Origin: Methanoregula sp. PtaB.Bin085 | GTDB taxonomy: Archaea > Halobacteriota > Methanomicrobia > Methanomicrobiales > Methanospirillaceae | Direction: 5' to 3' | Assembly: GCF_002067035.1 (NCBI RefSeq) | Contig: NZ_MVQB01000060.1 | Location: 39,499 to 103,498, forward strand | DNA length: 64,000 bases | Shown here: piece after piece, positions 36,463 through 46,457 of the stretch | Layout of the letters: every line of letters starts with the position of its first letter | Numbering within the stretch: the stretch's first letter is position 1 | Program-made: the position numbers and the translations under genes | The notes under the pieces: model-generated | Told to the model about the DNA's origin: nothing | The model's input: the letters and a program-made list of their open reading frames with translations, nothing else | Databases searched by the model: none

Positions 36463-36860
36463 CACTCCCACCTCCTGACAACGATCCGGAGCGTGCCGTC
36501 CTGCTCCTCGGTCTGGGATATGACCTCAAACCCGTCCTGCGCTGCCTGTTGGAGGACCATCTTCCTGGCATACTCCTTCTGGATGGAAGCGGCCTGCCCG
36601 GCAAGTTCCTGCGTGATCTTCCGCTCGTCGGTTCCCGCAACGCCCCACCAGTCGGCGACCATGTCATAGGTGCCATCGGGGCTCTTCACAAAACCGATCC
36701 CGTACCCTTTCCGGATCTTCGCCGCGATGTCCACCTCGTGCTCGCCATGGTGGCCGCGGATCACCGTATCCGTCTCAACCTCGTACCCGAGGTTCTCAAG
36801 ACAGGTCACGAGCGCCTCGCGGTGGCGGAACTGCGTCTTGACCCGGCTGTAATGCGACAT
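36462..36860 (-). CDS. DUF1257 (Ycf35-like) protein
   Basis: 132 residues, full length for DUF1257/Ycf35: SHYSRVKTQFRHREALVTCL at the start, then YEVETDTVIRGHHGEHEVDI, YGIGFVKSPDGTYDMVADWW, and a C-terminal IQKEYARKMVLQQAAQDGFE. Ycf35 is found in cyanobacteria and red algal plastids and scattered in bacteria and archaea, usually near Ycf46 and DUF2997; its biochemical role is unknown. It starts one base after the radical SAM stop and overlaps the AAA start, so co-translation is likely. Confidence 0.88.
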   Translation of the reverse strand: MSHYSRVKTQFRHREALVTCLENLGYEVETDTVIRGHHGEHEVDIAAKIRKGYGIGFVKSPDGTYDMVADWWGVAGTDERKITQELAGQAASIQKEYARKMVLQQAAQDGFEVISQTEEQDGTLRIVVRRWE

Positions 36861-36861
36861 C

Positions 36862-37509
36862 TCATGAACCCCCGCAGCGCGATGAAAACTCTGTGACGAG
36901 CGCCGGTGTCGGGAACCCGGTCGTTGTCACGGTGCCATCAGGGGCGATGGTAAATTCCATCCTGCTGCCGGCGCCGGCCGGACAGGCTGCTTTCCGGGGG
37001 ACGGGAATCCTCGTGCCAAGCGCGATCACCTGCTGGTTCGCGGATCCCTTCAGCGGGTCCGGTGCCGCCAGGCCGGCAACATAGGGGCCGGTGATGAGGA
37101 GATCCGTAACTGCGAGGAGTGCGGGCCACGTGGGATCGTTTCCTTCTGCAAGCTGTTCCGTGGTATAACCGGAATAGGTTATCACGGACAGGCCGGCCCT
37201 GCGGAGCCGTTCCCCGAGTTCCGCAAGCGGGCCGGCCTGGGCAAACGGTTCTCCGCCCGAGAAGGTAACACCGTCAATACCGGGGATGGAAAGGATTGCC
37301 CTGGCAAGGTCGTCGGGATCAACCAGCGTTGCCGGAGAAAAGGACTGGAACTGCCCGTTGAAGCACCCTTCGCAGCGGAAGGGGCATCCCTGCACCCAGA
37401 CAACGGCCCGGATGCCCGGTCCGTTCACCGCGGACCGTGAGAGGAAACCCGCGAGGTTGAGCATGCTCATCGGCCGGTATCCGGGGTCGTTGTATTCGGT
37501 CACCATCAT
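36862..37509 (-). CDS. NrdG-like radical SAM protein (4Fe-4S single cluster), first gene of operon
   Basis: 215 residues. The CxxxCxxC cluster (Cys 42, 46 and 49, in VQGCPFRCEGCFN) and GVTFSGGEPFAQ are those of glycyl-radical-activating enzymes such as NrdG and PflA; SAM-binding residues in VITYSGYTTEQL follow. The body is short, an incomplete (beta/alpha)6 barrel. No glycyl radical enzyme gene lies nearby, and it heads an operon with DUF1257, Ycf46, WD40, Hsp70-like and DUF2997 genes. Its target is therefore more likely a partner in this operon than NrdD. Promoter candidate: TATA-like taatactatagg on the minus strand around 37568-37578. Confidence 0.85.
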   Translation of the reverse strand: MMVTEYNDPGYRPMSMLNLAGFLSRSAVNGPGIRAVVWVQGCPFRCEGCFNGQFQSFSPATLVDPDDLARAILSIPGIDGVTFSGGEPFAQAGPLAELGERLRRAGLSVITYSGYTTEQLAEGNDPTWPALLAVTDLLITGPYVAGLAAPDPLKGSANQQVIALGTRIPVPRKAACPAGAGSRMEFTIAPDGTVTTTGFPTPALVTEFSSRCGGS

Positions 37510-37902
37510 CTTTCCGCCACCTGTTCTGGCACGGGAAACAATTCCGGTGTGGGGGCCCGTGTATCCTATAGTATTACCCGAGGTTTCCCGGAATGGTGTT
37601 CATCCGCGGGGACGTGCAATTCAGCATACTTATGAGATACGATTGGACTATACAGGTTCGATTTTTCCCTTTTTAAAGGCGATCGGCCCGCAGTTTGTCA
37701 GTATTTCTTTTGTATTTCCTAAGGAGTACTTCGGTTCCTTCCCATGCCTTCCGGACACGAACCACGCGCTGGCAGAAAGAGGAAAATGGCCGGATCGTAA
37801 TCCCTAAGTAAACAGGGAATGCCACCACATGATGCGCACGGTATTACCTGGCCACTCTCCCCCCGCCGCCCTTATATCCCCACGGCAACAATAGATCCGG
37901 TA
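37510..37902. promoter_or_regulatory. Divergent promoter region between the radical SAM operon and endA
   Basis: A 393-base gene-free region. On the plus strand cttatatcc (37871-37879) is a TATA box about 26 bases before the endA GTG at 37903. On the minus strand taatactatagg (~37568-37578) lies about 60 bases before the radical SAM start. Around 37668-37682 there is a near-palindrome (cctttttaaaggc) that could bind a regulator. No gene is seen. Confidence 0.5.
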
Positions 37903-38913
37903 GTGAAAGCGGTTATTGATGGAACGGCAGTGAGGCTCGGGAAGGACGGGCGGTCCCTCTATGACCAGAGCGGGTACGGCAGGCCGGAGGGCGAATGCCT
38001 GCGGCTTTCGCCGCAGGAAACCCTCTACCTCCTCCACCGCCAGAAGATCGAGGTGCCCGGGCATACGTTCGAGTCCCTGTTCGCGGAATTCGGGGAACAG
38101 CCCGGGTTTTTGCGAAGTTTCCTTGTATACCGCGACCTGCGGGAGCGGGGGTACGTTGTCCAGACCGGCCCCCACGACTTCCGCGTCTTCAGGCGCGGCG
38201 AGGGGCCCGGGAAGGGCGAGTCCCTGTATCTTGTCCGGGTCCTCTCGGAACGCGACCCGATCCGCTTCGGGAAACTTATCGAGGAGGTCGTCGCTTCAAA
38301 GAACATGCGCAAGCAGTACGTGCTTGCAGTGGTTGATGACGAGGACGAGCTCACGTATTACGAGATCAAGCTCCCGAAGCTCGCCGATGCCTGCAGCACG
38401 CTCCCTGCACCCGGGCGGCATGATGCGGTGCTCGTTGGGAAATCCGCGATGGTTTCCGTTCCCGAAGGATCCGATCTTGAACAGGCAGGGTACGGGAAAC
38501 GCCTCGATCCCGGCCGGCTGATACTGTCCCCGGTAGAACTATCCTTTCTGATAGGGAAAGGGACCGTCACTCTCATGCGCAATGGAGAACCCGTTGGGCT
38601 GGAAGAATTCACCACCCTTGCCGGCGAGACCGACGCCGAGCTGGGGTTGAAAAATGCGGTCTATGCCGAGCTCCGGTCCCATGACTATACGCCTCGGACC
38701 GGCTACAAGTTCGGGCACCACTTCCGGGTGTACTGCGGGAAGAATGTCCACTCCGACCTGCTCGTCCATGCCGTTGAAAAGGAGGCTTCCTTCCCGATGA
38801 GCATCATCTCCCGATCCGTACGGATGGCGCATTCGGTCAAAAAGAAGATGTTCTTTGGCGCCGTACATTCCTCCGGAATCCAGTTCGTGGAATTCGCCCG
38901 GATCAAACTCTAG
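37903..38913 (+). CDS. endA: tRNA-intron endonuclease, fused two-repeat (alpha2) type
   Basis: 336 residues. Two EndA units are fused, as in Methanomicrobia: a degenerate N-terminal repeat (residues ~1-160, with YLLHRQKIEV and LVYRDLRERGYVVQTG) and a catalytic C-terminal repeat (YAELRSHDYTPRTGYKFGHH, HSDLLVHAV and RMAHSVKKKMFF, holding the Tyr, His and Lys). It removes introns from tRNA precursors. GTG 37903 is chosen because the TATA box at 37871-37879 is about 26 bases upstream, so a longer frame from 37819 would begin before the transcript. Confidence 0.9.
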   Translation: MKAVIDGTAVRLGKDGRSLYDQSGYGRPEGECLRLSPQETLYLLHRQKIEVPGHTFESLFAEFGEQPGFLRSFLVYRDLRERGYVVQTGPHDFRVFRRGEGPGKGESLYLVRVLSERDPIRFGKLIEEVVASKNMRKQYVLAVVDDEDELTYYEIKLPKLADACSTLPAPGRHDAVLVGKSAMVSVPEGSDLEQAGYGKRLDPGRLILSPVELSFLIGKGTVTLMRNGEPVGLEEFTTLAGETDAELGLKNAVYAELRSHDYTPRTGYKFGHHFRVYCGKNVHSDLLVHAVEKEASFPMSIISRSVRMAHSVKKKMFFGAVHSSGIQFVEFARIKL

Positions 38914-38923
38914 AGTCACTACC

Positions 38924-40180
38924 ATGGCAGAACCGCAGATCAACCCCTGGTCAAGCACCCCGTCCCTTGATATCGAGAAGACGTTTTCCGATTTCGGTAT
39001 CGACCCCATCGCACCGGTGATGGCAGAACTCCCCGAGATCCCGTACTTCATGCGGCGGGGCATCGTTGTCGGCCACCGCGACTACCTCCCGATCGCACGG
39101 GCGATCCGGAACAAGACGCCATTCCACATCCTCACCGGGTTCATGCCGAGCGGCCATCCGCATCTTGGCCACCTCATGGTGATGAAGGAGGTGGTCTGGC
39201 ATGTGCAGCAGGGCGGGAACGGGTATATCACGATCGCCGACCGCGAAGCGCACGCGGTCCGGGGCCTGTCGTGGGAGAAGTGCAACGAGTTCGGGAAGGA
39301 ATACCTTGCCTGCCTGTATGCGCTCGGTTTTGACGGGACGACGTATTTCCAGAGCAGGAACAACCGGCTCAAGGACCTTGCTTTCGAAGCGGCGACAAAG
39401 GTGAACTTCTCGGAACTGACGGCGATCTACGGTTTCGGCCCCGACACTGATCTCGCCCACGCGGACGCCGTCATCACGCAGGTGGCCGATATCCTCTACC
39501 CCCAGATCGACCGGGAACCGGCACCGACGCTCGTGCCGGTCGGAACCGACCAGGACCCGCATCTCCGGCTGACACGGGGGATCGCCCACAAGATGCGGAT
39601 GTTCACGGTCGAGGAGCGGGACGGGTACATCAGTGTCCGGTCGAAGAATGCCCCCGATGCAGCAATGGAAGCCATTAAAAAAGCCTTCCCGCACGCGAAA
39701 AAGTACGAAGGGCACGTGGACATCAAAGGGGCGCAGTGCGCCGATGTGAAGGAGAAGGTGCGTACCATCGAGCGGGCACACGGCGGGTTCGCGTTCTATA
39801 CCCCCTCATCCACCTACCATATCTTCATGCCGGGACTCACCGGCGGCAAGATGTCGTCGAGCATCCCGGAGAGCATCATCTCGTTCTACGAGCCCGAGGC
39901 GGTCGTGAGAAAGAAGGTAATGAGCGGGATCACCGGCGGGAGAATGACCCTCGAGGAGCAGAAACGCCTTGGCGGCGAACCGGACAAGTGCTCGCTCTAC
40001 CTCCTCAACCTCTTCCACATGGTGACGGACGATACCGAGCTTGCGGAGATAAAACGGAAGTGCATGGCCGGCGAGGTCACCTGCGGGCAGTGCAAGAAGG
40101 AGACTGCAGAGCGGGTTGTTACGTTCCTGAAAGATTTCCGGGAGAAGATGGACGCATGCGCGGACAGGATACAGGTGTAA
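38924..40180 (+). CDS. trpS: Tryptophanyl-tRNA synthetase
   Basis: 418 residues, class I synthetase of the archaeal/eukaryotic type. The HIGH motif appears as PSGHPHLGHL (residues ~75-84) and KMSKS as GGKMSSSIPES. ATG 38924 begins MAEPQINPW, eleven bases after the endA stop. The pheS gene starts one base after its stop, so endA-trpS-pheS-pheT form one operon of tRNA-related genes. Confidence 0.96.
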   Translation: MAEPQINPWSSTPSLDIEKTFSDFGIDPIAPVMAELPEIPYFMRRGIVVGHRDYLPIARAIRNKTPFHILTGFMPSGHPHLGHLMVMKEVVWHVQQGGNGYITIADREAHAVRGLSWEKCNEFGKEYLACLYALGFDGTTYFQSRNNRLKDLAFEAATKVNFSELTAIYGFGPDTDLAHADAVITQVADILYPQIDREPAPTLVPVGTDQDPHLRLTRGIAHKMRMFTVEERDGYISVRSKNAPDAAMEAIKKAFPHAKKYEGHVDIKGAQCADVKEKVRTIERAHGGFAFYTPSSTYHIFMPGLTGGKMSSSIPESIISFYEPEAVVRKKVMSGITGGRMTLEEQKRLGGEPDKCSLYLLNLFHMVTDDTELAEIKRKCMAGEVTCGQCKKETAERVVTFLKDFREKMDACADRIQV

Positions 40181-40181
40181 G

Positions 40182-41624
40182 ATGGCGGAACTGACACAGA
40201 ACGAGAAACGGCTGCTTGCTGTGCTTGAGAAGGAAAAGAAAGCGGATGCCCCGCATATCGCCGGCCTGCTGGGTGCAACTCCCGAGGCGGTCGTGCAGTG
40301 GGGCCACCTGCTGGAAGACAAGGGACTTGCCGCGGTGGAACGGATCGTGGTAAAGGAGTTCACGTTCACCGATGAAGGGAAGACCTATGCACAGAACGGC
40401 CTTCCCGAGACGCAGCTCCTCCGCTTTATCCTGCCGGGGACACAACTTGCCGATCTCCAGAAGCACGAGGCGTTCCGGATCGGGTTCGGCCAGCTTCGGA
40501 AGAAGAAACTGATCACGGTCGTTGGGACACAGGTATCAAAAGTCCCGGGTGCGTCGACCGATGAGGATGAATCGGCCCTGAAAAATCCGGATGCCACCAG
40601 CCCGAGGACAAAAGAACTGATCAGGCGCGGGATCCTGCAGGAATGTGAGACGGTCCGGAATGTCATTGCCATCACCCCCACAGGGCTCGAACTCGCGAAG
40701 AAAGGCCTCGATCTCCGGGAAGAGACCGGCACCCTCACCCGCGAGATGATCCTGTCGGGAAGCTGGAAGACCGCAAACCTCCGCCGCTATGATGTAACCA
40801 AGCTCCCGAAGAAAACCTGCCCCGGGAAGATCCACCCTTACCAGCGGATCATCCAGGAGATGAGGGAGATCCTGCTCGATATGGGCTTCGAGGAGCTCTA
40901 CGGAGACATTGTCCAGCAGTCCTTCTGGAACTTCGATGCCCTCTTCCAGCCGCAGGACCATCCGGCCCGCGAGATGCAGGATACGTTCTACCTCAGAGAG
41001 ACCCTGCCGCTTCCGCCGGGATGGGAGAAGGTGAAGGCCATGCACCTGTCCGGCGGCGAGACGTCCTCGACCGGCTGGGGCGGAACCTGGAAGGAGGAGA
41101 AGGCCGAGCAGTGCGTGCTCCGCACCCACACAACAAGCCTCTCAATCCAGCACCTTGCCCGGAACAGGAATCCTCCGGTCAAAGCGTTCGCGGTTGGACG
41201 GGTCTACCGGCGCGAGACGATCGACACCACCCACCTTGCCGAGTTCGAGCAGCTCGAAGGGATTGTGATGGACGAGGATGTCTCGTTTGCGAACCTGCTC
41301 GGGATCCTCCGCGAGTTCTACAACCGCATGGGTTTCACGAGCGTGCGGTTCAAGCCCTCCTATTATCCCTACACCGAGCCGAGCCTCGATGCTGAAGTGT
41401 ATATCGACGGCATCGGCTGGATCGAGATGGGCGGGGCCGGCGTCTTCCGCGAGGAGGTCACGGCACCGATTGGTATCAGTTACCCGGTCCTTGCATGGGG
41501 CCTTGGCGTCAGCCGTATCGCGATGCTCCGTCTCGGTCTCAAGGATCTCCGGCTCCTCCACAAAAGCGACGTGGCGTTCCTCCGCGAGACACCATCGCTT
41601 CGCAGGGCAAGGGGAGGGATCTGA
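40182..41624 (+). CDS. pheS: Phenylalanyl-tRNA synthetase alpha subunit
   Basis: 480 residues, the archaeal/eukaryotic length. An N-terminal winged-helix-like region (residues 1-~80) precedes the class II catalytic core: [20 protein letters not shown] (motif 1), [14 protein letters not shown] and [20 protein letters not shown] (motif 2), and [17 protein letters not shown] (motif 3, with the terminal Arg). It pairs with PheT, whose start is one base downstream. Confidence 0.97.
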   Translation: MAELTQNEKRLLAVLEKEKKADAPHIAGLLGATPEAVVQWGHLLEDKGLAAVERIVVKEFTFTDEGKTYAQNGLPETQLLRFILPGTQLADLQKHEAFRIGFGQLRKKKLITVVGTQVSKVPGASTDEDESALKNPDATSPRTKELIRRGILQECETVRNVIAITPTGLELAKKGLDLREETGTLTREMILSGSWKTANLRRYDVTKLPKKTCPGKIHPYQRIIQEMREILLDMGFEELYGDIVQQSFWNFDALFQPQDHPAREMQDTFYLRETLPLPPGWEKVKAMHLSGGETSSTGWGGTWKEEKAEQCVLRTHTTSLSIQHLARNRNPPVKAFAVGRVYRRETIDTTHLAEFEQLEGIVMDEDVSFANLLGILREFYNRMGFTSVRFKPSYYPYTEPSLDAEVYIDGIGWIEMGGAGVFREEVTAPIGISYPVLAWGLGVSRIAMLRLGLKDLRLLHKSDVAFLRETPSLRRARGGI

Positions 41625-41625
41625 A

Positions 41626-43254
41626 ATGGCGGTCATCACCCTCCCCTACAGGTATCTCGAGCGGCTGACCCGCACCGATCGGAAAACAATCCTCGAAAAG
41701 GTGCCCCTCATCGGTTCCGATATCGAGCGCCTCGAGGAAGACCACGCGGACGTGGAGTTCTTCCCGGACCGGCCTGACCTGTTCTCCCCGGAAGGAGTTG
41801 CCCGGGCCATGCGGGGGTATCTCGGTATCGAGACCGGCCTCCCCCTGTACCCGGTCAAACCGTCAGGTATCTCGTTCACCATCGACCCGAAACTGGCAAA
41901 CATCCGCCCGGTCCTGGGTGCTGCAGTAATACGGGGTGTTTCTTTTGACGATGAGTCCATCCAGAGCATCATGTCCCTCCAGGAGTCTCTCCACTGGGCA
42001 GTCGGCCGGGGCCGGTCGAAGGTTGCCATCGGGATCCATGACATGGATACCGTGAAACCGCCCTTCCGCTACCTTGCCTCCCCCCGGAGCAGGAAGTTCG
42101 TGCCGCTCGACTACTCAGAAGAGATGACGATGGACGAAATCCTTGAAAAGCACCCGAAGGGCAGGGATTATGCAAAGATCGTGAATGACTTCCCCCTCTT
42201 CCCGCTTATTGTTGACCGGGACGACCATGTCCTCTCGTTCCCGCCTATCATCAACGGCGAGCGGACGCGGGTGACCATCAACACGAAGAACATCCTGCTC
42301 GACACCACCGGCACCGACCGGCGGGCGGTCTCTGTTGCCGTCAACATCATCTGCACGGCCATGGCAGAGGCCGGGGCGGCCATCGGGAGCGTGGAGATCG
42401 AAGGGGTACAGACCCCCACCCTCACACCGGCTGAACGGACCGTGAGCGTGAAGGAGTGCTCCCGCCTCCTCGGTGCTGACCTGACTGCGTCATCGATGGC
42501 GGAACTCCTGAAGAGGATGCGTTTCGGAGCTGAACCTGCCGGTGCAGACACGGTGATGGTGAAAGTGCCCTGTTACCGGGCCGATATCATGCATGACTGG
42601 GATCTCTTTGAGGACGTGGGGATCGCGTACGGGTATGACAGGCTTGAGTCCCACCCGCCGAAGACCTCCACCGTGGGTAAACCCCACCCTGTCCAGGTCG
42701 CGATGGTTCTTGCACGGGAAGCCTTTACGGGGCTCGGTTATCTCGAGGTGATGCCGTTCACGCTGACCAGCGAGGAAGTCATGTACGCACGGATGCAGCG
42801 CCCGGAGACAAAGGGTGTGCTTCGCGTACTGCATCCGATCACTGTCGAGAACACAGTCGTGAGGACGGAACTTCTCCCCCTGCTCCTCGAGTTCCTCACC
42901 TTCAACCGCCACCGGGAGCTCCCCCAGCGCCTCTTCACGGTCGGCGACGTTGTCGTGGACTGCAGGACCCATCAGCAGGCAGCGGGCGTCAGCACTCATC
43001 CCGATGCGGATTTCTCGGAGGCGTACGCATCGGCCGATGCCGTGCTTCACGAGCTCTCTGTCGATTATACCGTGAGGGAATCGGCTGACCCGGCCTTTAT
43101 CGACGGGCGGCGCGGCGATATTATCGTTGCCGGAAAAAGAGTCGGGGTCTTCGGCGAGATCCACCCTGCCGTGCTCACCGCCTTCGAGCTCGAGCACCCT
43201 GTTGCAGCGTTCGAGTTCGACCTCAGAGCCGTACCGGGATACCCCGGCCCCTGA
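41626..43254 (+). CDS. pheT: Phenylalanyl-tRNA synthetase beta subunit
   Basis: 542 residues from ATG 41626, the archaeal PheT length. The start [18 protein letters not shown], the B3/B4 editing-type region (residues ~90-270), B5 ([20 protein letters not shown]) and the catalytic-like [20 protein letters not shown] identify it. The last 32 bases overlap the convergent hisF gene, an unusually long 3' overlap between two essential genes. Confidence 0.96.
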   Translation: MAVITLPYRYLERLTRTDRKTILEKVPLIGSDIERLEEDHADVEFFPDRPDLFSPEGVARAMRGYLGIETGLPLYPVKPSGISFTIDPKLANIRPVLGAAVIRGVSFDDESIQSIMSLQESLHWAVGRGRSKVAIGIHDMDTVKPPFRYLASPRSRKFVPLDYSEEMTMDEILEKHPKGRDYAKIVNDFPLFPLIVDRDDHVLSFPPIINGERTRVTINTKNILLDTTGTDRRAVSVAVNIICTAMAEAGAAIGSVEIEGVQTPTLTPAERTVSVKECSRLLGADLTASSMAELLKRMRFGAEPAGADTVMVKVPCYRADIMHDWDLFEDVGIAYGYDRLESHPPKTSTVGKPHPVQVAMVLAREAFTGLGYLEVMPFTLTSEEVMYARMQRPETKGVLRVLHPITVENTVVRTELLPLLLEFLTFNRHRELPQRLFTVGDVVVDCRTHQQAAGVSTHPDADFSEAYASADAVLHELSVDYTVRESADPAFIDGRRGDIIVAGKRVGVFGEIHPAVLTAFELEHPVAAFEFDLRAVPGYPGP

Positions 43255-44029
43255 GGTATTCTTTTACATCTTTTACCGTGAATTCGCCGTAATGGAAGAC
43301 GCTTGCCGCAAGACAGGCATCTGCCTTCCCGTTCACAAACCCGTCATAAAAGTGTTCGAGGGTGCCAACCCCCCCGCTCGCAATCACCGGTATACCGGCT
43401 GTATCGGATATCGCGGAGGTGATCGCAATATCGAACCCGTTCTTCGTGCCATCGGTTTCCATGCTGGTGAGAAGGATTTCACCGGCTCCCCGTTCCTCGG
43501 CCTCCTTTGCCCAGGCAACTGCATCGATGCCGGTTGGCCTGCTCCCGCCATAGATCACCACTTCATACCAGCAGGTTCTGCCGTCAGTGAGCTGTACCGG
43601 GATTGCTTCCGGATTGGGAGTAAAGTTCCGGCGCACGTCCATTGCGCAGACAATGCACTGGGTGCCGAAAGCCTCAGCCCCGCGGGTGATGAGCGCGGGA
43701 TCGTGCACAGCACTCGTATTGAGGCTCACCTTATCGGCGCCGGCCCGGAGGATCTGCTGGATATCATCAATCGATTTCAGCCCGCCCCCGACGGTGAGCG
43801 GGAGGAAGAGCTGGTCGGCTGCACGCTTGATGAGTCCGACAATGATCCCCCGCTTCTCTTTCGATGCGGTGATATCGAGGAAGACCACTTCGTCTGCTCC
43901 CTGCTCGTTATACCGCCCGGCCAGCTCGACCGGGTCGCCTGCATCCCGGAGACCAAGGAAGTTTGTCCCTTTCACAACCCTGCCATCCTTGAGATCGAGG
44001 CAGGGAATGATCCGTCGCGTGAGCACCAT
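43223..44029 (-). CDS. hisF: Imidazole glycerol phosphate synthase cyclase subunit
   Basis: 268 residues, a (beta/alpha)8 barrel that closes the imidazole ring in histidine biosynthesis using ammonia from HisH. The catalytic Asp residues are in [16 protein letters not shown] and [14 protein letters not shown]; phosphate-binding loops are LTVGGGLKS and [15 protein letters not shown] 44029 is used; ATG 44038 would add MYP. No other his gene is in the window. It overlaps pheT at the 3' end. Confidence 0.95.
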   Translation of the reverse strand: MVLTRRIIPCLDLKDGRVVKGTNFLGLRDAGDPVELAGRYNEQGADEVVFLDITASKEKRGIIVGLIKRAADQLFLPLTVGGGLKSIDDIQQILRAGADKVSLNTSAVHDPALITRGAEAFGTQCIVCAMDVRRNFTPNPEAIPVQLTDGRTCWYEVVIYGGSRPTGIDAVAWAKEAEERGAGEILLTSMETDGTKNGFDIAITSAISDTAGIPVIASGGVGTLEHFYDGFVNGKADACLAASVFHYGEFTVKDVKEYLRGRGIPVRL

Positions 44030-44176
44030 CGGGTACATTCTTTCCCGGCCGGAACTATCTACATTTCCCACGCAGGATACCCCGCGGAGTTTTTATGTAA
44101 CCTGCCGTCCCTATTCATAGGGTAGTCAGTATCCGGAAAGCCGGTTTTACCGGGATTTCCCCCCATGAGGATTTCC

Positions 44177-45403
44177 ATGAACTCAGGAAAATTAAAGATC
44201 GAATGGGCGGCGCAGTACATGCCGGTGCTCGCGGCCATAAAAAAACAGTTCGAGAAGGAGAAACCCTTTGCCGGCATGACGATCGGTATGGCGCTCCACG
44301 TCGAGGCCAAGACCGCAAACCTCGTCTCCACGCTTGCCGCCGGGGGAGCAACGGTGCACATCACCGGCTGCAACCCGCTCTCAACGCAGGATGATGTTGC
44401 CGAGGCCCTCAACCACGTGAAGAACGTGCACTGTTATGCAAAGCGGGCATGCACGGTCGACGAATATTATGAGGCAATTGACCGGGTGCTCGATGCAAAG
44501 CCGGTCATTACCATCGACGACGGGATGGACCTCATCCATTACATCCACACAAAGCGCCGCGACCTCATAAAAAATGTCATCGGGGGCTGCGAGGAGACAA
44601 CAACCGGGATCCACCGCCTCCGTGCCATGGCAGCGGACCGGAAGCTCGAGTTCCCGGTCATTGCGGTGAACGATACCCCGATGAAACGGTTCTTCGACAA
44701 TGTCCACGGGACCGGAGAGAGTGCCCTGTCATCCATCATGATCACGACGAACACCCTGATTGCCGGCAAGTACTTCGTCGTTGCAGGGTACGGGTTCTGC
44801 GGCCGCGGCCTTGCACGGAAAGCCCACGGGCTCGGCGCCAAGGTCATCATCACGGAGGTCGACCCGCGGCGTGCCCTTGAAGCCCACATGGACGGTTTCA
44901 TGGTCATGTCGATGGATGAAGCGGCGGCAGTGGGAGATATCTTTGTCACAACGACCGGCAATGTTGCGGTCATCGGTGCACGGCACTTTAAAAAGCTGAA
45001 GGACGGTGCCATCCTGTCGAACGCCGGTCACTTCAACGTCGAGATCGATATCGACTGGCTTCATAAGAACGCCGGAAAGATCATCCAGCGCGACGGCATC
45101 GAGACGTTCATGCTCGGGAAGAAGGCCGTCCACGTCCTTGCCGAGGGAAGGCTCGTCAACCTCGCCACCCCCAAAGGTATGGGCCATCCCATCGAGGTCA
45201 TGGATTTAAGTTTCGCCCTTCAGGCGCTCTGCACGCTCCATATCGCAAAGAACGGGAAGAAGCTCAAGGGCGGTGTATATGAGGTGCCAAACGAGATTGA
45301 CGAGCAGGTGGCAAACCTCAAGCTCGCATCGCTGGGCCTCTCCATCGATACCCTCACCAAAGAGCAGAAGAAATACTCGTGCAGCTGGGATATCGGGACG
45401 TAA
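44177..45403 (+). CDS. ahcY: Adenosylhomocysteinase / S-inosylhomocysteine hydrolase
   Basis: 408 residues from ATG 44177, which has AGGA six bases before it; ATG 44165 is the alternative. AhcY features: HVEAKTANLVSTLAAGGATV, GGCEETTTGIHRL, VAGYGFCGRGLARKAHGLGA (NAD-binding) and LSNAGHFNVEIDIDWLHK. It regenerates homocysteine after SAM-dependent methylation. In methanogens that deaminate AdoHcy first, homologues prefer S-inosylhomocysteine, so the substrate label is open. The C-terminus ends SCSWDIGT rather than the PFRY seen in many bacteria and eukaryotes. Confidence 0.92.
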   Translation: MNSGKLKIEWAAQYMPVLAAIKKQFEKEKPFAGMTIGMALHVEAKTANLVSTLAAGGATVHITGCNPLSTQDDVAEALNHVKNVHCYAKRACTVDEYYEAIDRVLDAKPVITIDDGMDLIHYIHTKRRDLIKNVIGGCEETTTGIHRLRAMAADRKLEFPVIAVNDTPMKRFFDNVHGTGESALSSIMITTNTLIAGKYFVVAGYGFCGRGLARKAHGLGAKVIITEVDPRRALEAHMDGFMVMSMDEAAAVGDIFVTTTGNVAVIGARHFKKLKDGAILSNAGHFNVEIDIDWLHKNAGKIIQRDGIETFMLGKKAVHVLAEGRLVNLATPKGMGHPIEVMDLSFALQALCTLHIAKNGKKLKGGVYEVPNEIDEQVANLKLASLGLSIDTLTKEQKKYSCSWDIGT

Positions 45404-45474
45404 GATCCAATCCTGTTTTTTTATATTCCCTGTGAAGGGATCATTTCCAGGGAAACACCATCCGATTATTCTCC

Positions 45475-46323
45475 TTACCTCACCCTCCCCGCGTACAGGT
45501 ATTCCTGCGCCCATCCGCAATAGTTCCCGAAATGCCTCCGGGCAAACCGGTGGATCGTATCATAGTCGCGGTTCGTAAGCGGGGTATCTGCAGATAACTC
45601 TGGCAGGTAGTGCTCCGCCATGATCCGGCGGATCCAGACATCGACCGGGAATGCCTCGTACTTCTGGAACGCAAAGAGCAGGATGCAGTCGGCAGCTTTC
45701 GGGCCGACGCCTTCAAGTGTCATCAGCTCTTTGCGGGCATCCGCGTAAGGGAGCCGGCTGATCGCGTTTGCCCAGTCCTTTGCATTGGTAACTGAGGATG
45801 ATGTACCGAAAACATAGGATTGCCGGTACCCGAGCCGGCATTCGGTGAGCCCGCTATGGCCTTCACAGATAATAGAGGACGGTTCCGGGAACGTATGGTA
45901 CACGCGCCCCCGGAATTCAATGCGTTTCCCGAACTTCTCCGCGATGGAGGCGATCCTGCGGCGGATCGTTGGGATATTGGAATTGGTGGAACAGATATAG
46001 GAGATTGTGCATTCCCACGGGGGCTGCCGTACGAGGCGGAGCCCCCGGTTCTTTTCAATGCATGCATGGATGAACGGATCGGTATCGATAGAGTTGAGGA
46101 TTGCCACAAGATCGGTATCGAGAGAGAAATAATGAACGATGAACGATGCAGGCGCTCCCTCGTACGTCAGCCGGTTCCCGTCCTGCCGTATCCTGATGAC
46201 ACGGTCACCCACAACCCCGTACCACCAGCTGTCATCCATGCGGTTCCAGCGGAACACCTGTCCGCAGGAGAGGGTGGCATCCAGACTGAACGGCTGGTCG
46301 TGTCGAAGTGTCAGGCAAGGCAT
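45475..46323 (-). CDS. ogg: 8-oxoguanine DNA glycosylase (Ogg1-like)
   Basis: 282 residues. An Ogg N-terminal domain (FSLDATLSCGQVFRWNRMDD, residues ~12-31) precedes an HhH-GPD core: MTLEGVGPKAADCILLFAF with the hairpin and the catalytic Lys, and FPVDVWIRRIM with the essential Asp. It is a bifunctional glycosylase/lyase excising 8-oxoG. It belongs to the Ogg1 branch rather than Ogg2 or AGOG because of the N-terminal domain. It stands alone. Confidence 0.93.
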   Translation of the reverse strand: MPCLTLRHDQPFSLDATLSCGQVFRWNRMDDSWWYGVVGDRVIRIRQDGNRLTYEGAPASFIVHYFSLDTDLVAILNSIDTDPFIHACIEKNRGLRLVRQPPWECTISYICSTNSNIPTIRRRIASIAEKFGKRIEFRGRVYHTFPEPSSIICEGHSGLTECRLGYRQSYVFGTSSSVTNAKDWANAISRLPYADARKELMTLEGVGPKAADCILLFAFQKYEAFPVDVWIRRIMAEHYLPELSADTPLTNRDYDTIHRFARRHFGNYCGWAQEYLYAGRVR

Positions 46324-46457
46324 CGGATATATACCCTCACCAGTTTATCCCGGAGACTTATTATGCTGTTTCTGAAGGCAGCGAACTTCCAGACACTTCC
46401 CGGGAAGGCAGGATAAGAACGAAGATGATTTTAATATATAAATCAATAGTTCCTGTC

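Noticed and set aside
46308..46457. Longer N-terminus for the small protein at 46458
   Set aside because: It would run across a TATA box that fits a leaderless start at 46458 and overlaps the ogg start.
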